This document shows positions 50,736 to 54,363 of a stretch of DNA of 54,363 nt, piece after piece. The stretch lies in contig QZKJ01000027.1 of NCBI GenBank assembly GCA_003605035.1, forward strand, positions 1-54,363, written 5' to 3'. Source of the DNA: Desulfurivibrio sp. (GTDB lineage Bacteria; Desulfobacterota; Desulfobulbia; Desulfobulbales; SURF-16). The position numbers and the translations under genes were made by a program. Positions within the stretch are counted from its first letter, which is position 1, and each line of letters starts with the position of its first letter. The notes under the pieces were generated by a model that was not told the DNA's origin, did not search any database, and was given only the letters and a program-made list of their open reading frames with translations.

Positions 50736-50804
50736 GTCATTCCGGCGAAGGCCGGAATCCAGGGATTTGTAGGAGTTCTGGACCCCGGCCTTTGCCGGGG
50801 TGAC
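50736..50804. repeat. Paired-hairpin repeat of the GTCATTCCGG...GGTGAC type
   Basis: GTCATTCCGGCGAAGGCCGG and, 40 bases on, CCCCGGCCTTTGCCGGGGTG, ending in GAC. The outer ends (GTCA ... TGAC) and each half are inverted repeats, and CCAG...CTGG flank the middle. Repeats of this design are scattered in many proteobacterial genomes. It lies in the promoter region of the downstream regulator gene. Confidence 0.75.
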
Positions 50805-50931
50805 GGCGGATCTGCACCGCAGCAGACCTCGCGCAATAGGAAGTTCCGGCGTGAATACCCGTTTTTCTAACAAACCAAATACATTTTTCCGGACACTCGA
50901 TCGTGTCATTTCATGAAATCCAAGGGATAAT

Positions 50932-51729
50932 ATGGGGCAAGATACTTTAGGAAATAACGGCAGGAAGATTCTCGTGGTGGATGATGAACCCCTGATTCAT
51001 GACTTCTTAAGCACCTTCCTCGGAAGATATGGTCATGCGGTTGAAACAGCTAATAATGGTCTGGAGGCCCTGCATATTCTGGCCGAGAAAAATTTTGATA
51101 TGGTCTTGATGGATATCAGAATGCCGTTGATGGACGGTTTGACCGCAACGCAGGTTTTGCGGAAGTGCGAAGCTGGTGACCTTTCCTCGGCGGATGGGTA
51201 TAGCGAACTTGCTCAATCGCTCCATTCCCGCAGAAAAGGGACAAGAATACCCGTGGTGGCTGTTACGGCAAATCTGGATTTTCGTGAAACGGTGCTCCAG
51301 GCCGGGATGGATGAATTAATTTTGAAGCCGTTCAATTTCGAAAATATCTTGAGCACCATCAACCAATATTGTTCAAAGCAGGAGGCCGGCAGGGATGTTG
51401 AGAGGAGGCGGCATATCCGGCATGCAGCAGGAGGCGGCATCCTGTTCATAAACAATGGCTGCCGGAGCAAAGTCCTGAACATCAGTTATGGCGGTTTGGC
51501 AGTGCAGTGCACGAATCAGGACGCGGGACCAGGCGATTGGCAGGGCAACGTGCTTGACCAGGCCAGGAACATCTCGATTGAACGGCTGAGATTAAAAGTT
51601 GTCCGCCGGGAAGAGGTTCCATCGCCTAAAAGCGCAGACGCTGCACTGCTGACCATCGGGGCGGTGTTTGATCATCCGGATGCCGGCCAGCAGAGCCAGC
51701 TCAGGAGATTTCTTGAAGAAATGCCGTAA
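50932..51729 (+). CDS. Response regulator with C-terminal PilZ-like domain
   Basis: A 265-residue protein. The receiver domain (~10-150) has KILVVDDEPLIHDFL (acid pair), MVLMDIRMPLMDG (phospho-acceptor Asp), VVAVTAN and LILKPF; a 25-residue insert (SSADGYSELAQSLHSRRKGT) precedes the last-but-one strand. The C-terminal part (~155-265) has ERRRHIRHAAGG (RxxxR) and LNISYGGLAVQC (near the D/NxSxxG motif), as in PilZ domains that bind cyclic di-GMP. It may link phosphorylation to c-di-GMP signalling. No kinase is adjacent. The start ATG 50932 follows AAGGGATAAT. Confidence 0.82.
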   Translation: MGQDTLGNNGRKILVVDDEPLIHDFLSTFLGRYGHAVETANNGLEALHILAEKNFDMVLMDIRMPLMDGLTATQVLRKCEAGDLSSADGYSELAQSLHSRRKGTRIPVVAVTANLDFRETVLQAGMDELILKPFNFENILSTINQYCSKQEAGRDVERRRHIRHAAGGGILFINNGCRSKVLNISYGGLAVQCTNQDAGPGDWQGNVLDQARNISIERLRLKVVRREEVPSPKSADAALLTIGAVFDHPDAGQQSQLRRFLEEMP

Positions 51730-51796
51730 GGAGATCCTTGCCGAAATCTGCATTACGGCCGGGATGTGGAATTATCGAGAGTTGCCGGCCATTCTT

Positions 51797-52126
51797 CTAT
51801 AGCCCCCCCAGCAACCTGCGCTGGAGGAGCGTTTGCATATCTCGCCGGCCATCAGCAATGAGGTAGATATAGACATTTGCTTTGGCAATCCGATAGATGA
51901 TGCGATAAGGCTTAAAAAAAATCTCCCGATAATCACGAATTCCCAAAGCTATCAGTTCCTTCGGGTACACTCCCCGCTCCGGCAATTCGCTCAAACTGAC
52001 AAATTTTTTCTCGATCTCGTCAAGCACATGCTCCGCATTGTTTGCCGAGTCATGTTCTGATATGTATGTGTGGATGTCTTTGAGGTCAGCAGCAGCGTCT
52101 TCGGTGAGCAGAACCGTGAAAATCAC
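51797..52126 (-). CDS. RelE/ParE-family toxin
   Basis: A 109-residue toxin of the RelE/ParE fold: VLLTEDAAADLKDIHTYIS at the start, ELPERGVYPKELIALGI, YREIFFKPYRIIYRIAKAN and VYIYLIADGRRDMQTLLQRR at the end. The ParE-like length and helix pattern do not decide between mRNA cleavage and gyrase inhibition. It starts with GTG sharing one base with the antitoxin stop codon, so the two are translated together. Confidence 0.9.
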   Translation of the reverse strand: MIFTVLLTEDAAADLKDIHTYISEHDSANNAEHVLDEIEKKFVSLSELPERGVYPKELIALGIRDYREIFFKPYRIIYRIAKANVYIYLIADGRRDMQTLLQRRLLGGL

Positions 52127-52401
52127 TAGATCGATTCCTTTTTTTTACGAAGACGGTTTATTGCTTCAGTTGCTGAAACTACTTTCCCTTCTTCAATCTG
52201 ACGACTCCCAAGGGCAAGAATTTTAAGCAATGCCAAGGTTTCCTGGGTTTCCTCGTAACTCTTAATCCCTTGGATAATGACTTTAGCTTCTCCGTTTTGG
52301 GTAATGATGAGCGGATCTCCTTTGTCTTCAAAATTTCTGATGATCTCAGCGGCATGGGCCTTCAAGTAGCTGATTGGCTTAATTTGGCCAGATAATCTCA
52401 T
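52126..52401 (-). CDS. Phd/YefM-family antitoxin
   Basis: A 91-residue antitoxin with the Phd/YefM N-terminal DNA-binding fold (MRLSGQIKPISYLKAHAAEI, DPLIITQNGEAKVIIQGIKS) and an acidic C-terminal helix that should wrap the toxin. It precedes the toxin gene and overlaps it by one base. Confidence 0.9.
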   Translation of the reverse strand: MRLSGQIKPISYLKAHAAEIIRNFEDKGDPLIITQNGEAKVIIQGIKSYEETQETLALLKILALGSRQIEEGKVVSATEAINRLRKKKESI

Positions 52402-52508
52402 TAGTCGCCTCCGTGTAAAGGGTATAGGACCATATTAAAACCAAATTCAGTCGCACGTCAACAGGGTCGTTAAAAAAGAAAAGAAAGCGGAATCCGCCCG
52501 TTTTCCGC

Positions 52509-52790
52509 ATGTGCTCCTTCCCTGCGGCAATGGGCTCCTTCTTCCGGTGGAAAATGCCGACCGCCAGGGCCGCCTCCCCATCGATGACTGCCGCAATTTT
52601 TTCCTATCAGGAACTGTTCAACCAGGTTATTCGTGGAGGTAATGATGATGTCACTTGCCCGGAAGGGATCACATTCGACCGGGCACCTGCCCCTGCCCCC
52701 GCGCCAGCCACCATCCAGCTCTTCGGTTCCGGCTTGGCCGGCTTGATTGGCAGCAGGCTGCGCAGCAAAAAATTAGGGGTTCCGGCAACA
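52509..52790 (+). pseudogene. Remnant of a PEP-CTERM protein gene
   Basis: The frame to about 52772 ends in PAPAPAPATIQLFGSGLAGL followed by IGSRLRSKK, the shape of a PEP-CTERM sorting signal (PEP-like motif, hydrophobic helix, basic end), with PAP in place of PEP. A PEP-CTERM protein should stop here; instead the frame runs on past AAAAAATTAG, and losing one A would give the stop TAG. A strong terminator sits 25 bases further. Upstream sequence has no signal peptide or domain, so the gene is decayed or truncated. Confidence 0.5.
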
Positions 52791-52799
52791 GATTACCAC

Positions 52800-52829
52800 G
52801 GCAGGGTCCGTTCAGGCCCTGCCTTTTTT
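52800..52829 (+). terminator. Intrinsic terminator
   Basis: GGCAGGG and CCCTGCC arms around a ten-base loop, then six T. It fits the end of the PEP-CTERM-like gene on the plus strand. Confidence 0.85.
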
Positions 52830-53112
52830 ATTTGGAACCCAACCACGGATGAAATATCACCTCACCCGCCTGTGTCCGGATCTGTGCCTGTTTTCCCTAA
52901 AAAAATGATTTTCAGTGAAAATGCCGGATTAAAAATGGCTAGAATATCCTATACTTGTTGCCAAGAATGTTAGGTTGGAGTAGATATCAAGAAATTTGAT
53001 AATTGCTTATTGTGCTAACAAATTAAGAAGAAATAAATATATCCGTCCGCTTTTTCTGCCTGACCCCCAAGCATTTTGCTTTAAATAATTACTGCAGGAC
53101 CAGGAGACATCA
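52830..53112. other. Spacer before the TPR gene
   Basis: AT-rich, no gene. It probably holds the promoter of the TPR gene. The ribosome site of that gene is weak (CAGGAGACATCA before ATG 53113). Confidence 0.4.
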
Positions 53113-54309
53113 ATGCCGACAAGATTGATCAGAAATAGTATGCTGATTGTTTTGTGCCTCGGTTTTGTTCCCTTATCGTTTGGAGCCTTAACAGGCGATA
53201 AAATAGAGCAAAGGGTTGACAAGGACTCGATTGGTGTTGTCCATACCGGCACAGGAGACATCCACATAGGAATTACCCTTGAACAATATGAAGATGGGTT
53301 GAGGCGGCGAGCAAAAGAAGTGACAGAGCAGCTCGAGAAAGCTCACAACAGAGAACGCGAGGCGCTGCAGTCCCAACTCGATATCATCAAAAAACAGACT
53401 GCCGATATAGAACAGAGCTATAAGAATCATATCAAAGATTTGCAGGAAAGAATTTCACAACTTGAATCCATTCGAGGTCAGGTCCCGGATGAGTTATTGG
53501 ACCAGGCTCAGAATGCATTGGCAAAAGGCGACACCGAAAAAGCAGACAAGCTGTTTCAAGAGGTGGAGAAACAATCTCAGGGAGCTATCAAGGCGGCAGC
53601 TGAAGCTAATTACCAGCGCTGCAAAATTGCTGGAGATGCCATCAAGTATCAAGAGGCTTTACCGCTATGTGAACGAGCGGTTCAATTAGTTCCTAAAAAC
53701 GGCACTTATCTCAATTACACAGGATTGGTAGCCAATACCCTCGGTCGCTTTGGAGCAGCGAAAGATTACTACGAACAGGCCCTGGCCAGTGACCTGAAAA
53801 CCTATGGTGAAGACCACTCAACTGTGGCGAAAGATCGCAACAACCTCGGTTCAGCATGGCAGGCTCTTGGCGATTACCAGAAAGCCATCGTCTACTTGGA
53901 ACAGGCTCTGGCCAGTGACCTGAAAACCTATGGTGAAGACCACCCAACTGTGGCGGGAGATCGCAACAACCTCGGGACAGCATGGCATGATCTTGGCGAT
54001 TACCAGAAAGCCATCGTCTACTTGGAACAGGCCCTGGCCAGTGACCTGAAAACCTATGGTGAAGACCACCCCAAGGTGGCGATTATTCGCAACAACCACG
54101 GGACAGCATGGCTTGCTCTAGGCGATTACCAGAAAGCCATCGGTTGCTACGAACAGGCTCTGGCTAGTGACCTGAAAACCTATGGTGAAGACCACCCCCA
54201 GGTGGCGATTTATCGCAACAATCTCGGTTCAGCATGGTATTCTCTTGGCGATTACCAGAAAGCCATCTATGGTGGACCCCATCGTCAAGACAAATTTTCT
54301 CCCAAATAA
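53113..54309 (+). CDS. Exported coiled-coil/TPR protein, 3' end interrupted
   Basis: A 398-codon frame with a signal peptide (NSMLIVLCLGFVPLSFGA), a coiled coil (~55-115, EVTEQLEKAHNREREALQSQ), and tetratricopeptide repeats from ~120. The last part has four nearly identical 42-residue kinesin-light-chain-type TPR units (NNLGSAWQALGDYQKAIVYL, EQALASDLKTYGEDHP). The fifth unit breaks off after DYQKAI and a foreign tail YGGPHRQDKFSPK ends the frame. The full gene was probably longer. Such proteins mediate protein contacts in the periplasm. Confidence 0.8.
   Translation: MPTRLIRNSMLIVLCLGFVPLSFGALTGDKIEQRVDKDSIGVVHTGTGDIHIGITLEQYEDGLRRRAKEVTEQLEKAHNREREALQSQLDIIKKQTADIEQSYKNHIKDLQERISQLESIRGQVPDELLDQAQNALAKGDTEKADKLFQEVEKQSQGAIKAAAEANYQRCKIAGDAIKYQEALPLCERAVQLVPKNGTYLNYTGLVANTLGRFGAAKDYYEQALASDLKTYGEDHSTVAKDRNNLGSAWQALGDYQKAIVYLEQALASDLKTYGEDHPTVAGDRNNLGTAWHDLGDYQKAIVYLEQALASDLKTYGEDHPKVAIIRNNHGTAWLALGDYQKAIGCYEQALASDLKTYGEDHPQVAIYRNNLGSAWYSLGDYQKAIYGGPHRQDKFSPK
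53773..54267 (+). repeat. 126-bp tandem repeat encoding TPR units
   Basis: The marker GACCTGAAAACCTATGGTGA recurs at 53791, 53917, 54043 and 54169, an exact 126-base period. Copies are nearly identical at DNA level, so they arose recently or are kept alike by recombination. Confidence 0.9.
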
Positions 54310-54363
54310 GATATAAAATCCCCGGGAGAAAACACCATTGCATCCATCAACCAGCCCTTTGTC
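54268..54363. other. Foreign sequence joined to the TPR repeat, possible insertion-sequence end
   Basis: The match to the 126-bp unit stops at 54267 and TATGGTGGACCCCATCGTCA follows. TGGACCCC at about 54273 resembles the terminal bases of some IS3-group elements, but no transposase frame is visible before the window ends, so this is weak. Confidence 0.3.

Noticed and set aside
54268-54363. Firm identification of an IS3-family element
   Set aside because: Only a short TGGACCCC end is visible and no transposase lies inside the window.

Overview
The window reads as a chromosomal segment of a GC-rich anaerobic Desulfobacterota (deltaproteobacterial, probably sulfate-reducing or sulfur-disproportionating) bacterium. 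Pointers are a nif cofactor-assembly cluster, a TunR-type integrase/TOBE regulator, a NikR-controlled Cbi/NikMQO nickel importer, NifX-like plus ferredoxin-MinD ATPase genes of the orange-protein type, and a selenocysteine-containing flavoprotein. This placement is inference from gene content; no rRNA, tRNA or CRISPR array was recognised.

Region by region. (1) 1-12.8 kb is a decaying defence island on the minus strand: a restriction helicase/nuclease (res), dinD, a DNA methyltransferase reduced to its two ends by an inserted HNH-MazG cassette, an AAA/TOPRIM (OLD/GajA-like) nuclease overlapping a RelE-fold/UvrD helicase, and hipBA. The helicase carries an in-frame amber codon and the HNH gene a one-base frameshift. 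(2) 12.95-17.9 kb is nifE-nifN-nifB-nifX with a textbook sigma-54 promoter and a NifA-type upstream site; nifHDK are not in the window. Both spacers on either side of nifN are fold-back arrays of ~9-nt units. (3) 18-24.2 kb: a small hypothetical, a PTS EIIA-Man protein, a GH17-GT2 beta-glucan synthase, a radical SAM/SPASM protein and a DUF3034-like outer-membrane protein. (4) 24.5-31.8 kb: TunR-like regulator, TauE/SafE permease, and a nickel operon (cbiM-cbiQ-cbiO plus an LbtU-like porin) divergent from nikR, with a matching NikR operator between. (5) 31.8-41.1 kb: a large lipoprotein, a heterodimeric ABC exporter with one degenerate ATPase site, two PAS histidine kinases and a UspA protein. 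(6) 41.2-46.1 kb: two ferredoxin-MinD ATPases and a NifX-like protein, a LEA14-like lipoprotein, a tiny exported CxxCH protein and a PLD-type cardiolipin synthase. (7) 46.4-54.3 kb: a B12-radical SAM/TPR protein behind a promoter-leader that duplicates the one in front of the NifX-like gene, a selenoprotein of the CoA-disulfide reductase/NADH oxidase family, a receiver-PilZ protein, a RelE/Phd toxin-antitoxin pair, a PEP-CTERM remnant and a TPR gene whose last repeat is cut off.

Several dispersed repeats link distant parts of the window: a ~100-bp MITE-like element (10.87 and 22.08 kb), a ~55-75-bp hairpin element (40.43 and 46.45 kb), a GGCGGTTCGCGAACCG palindrome (26.94 and 38.37 kb), and fold-back arrays of 7- or 9-nt units in four intergenic spacers. 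The strongest items for a second look are the UGA-encoded redox residue with its SECIS hairpin at 49.3 kb, the methyltransferase replaced by HNH-MazG at 5.0-6.8 kb, the AAA/TOPRIM plus RelE-UvrD pair, and the duplicated promoter/operator/leader at 43.5 and 46.6 kb.
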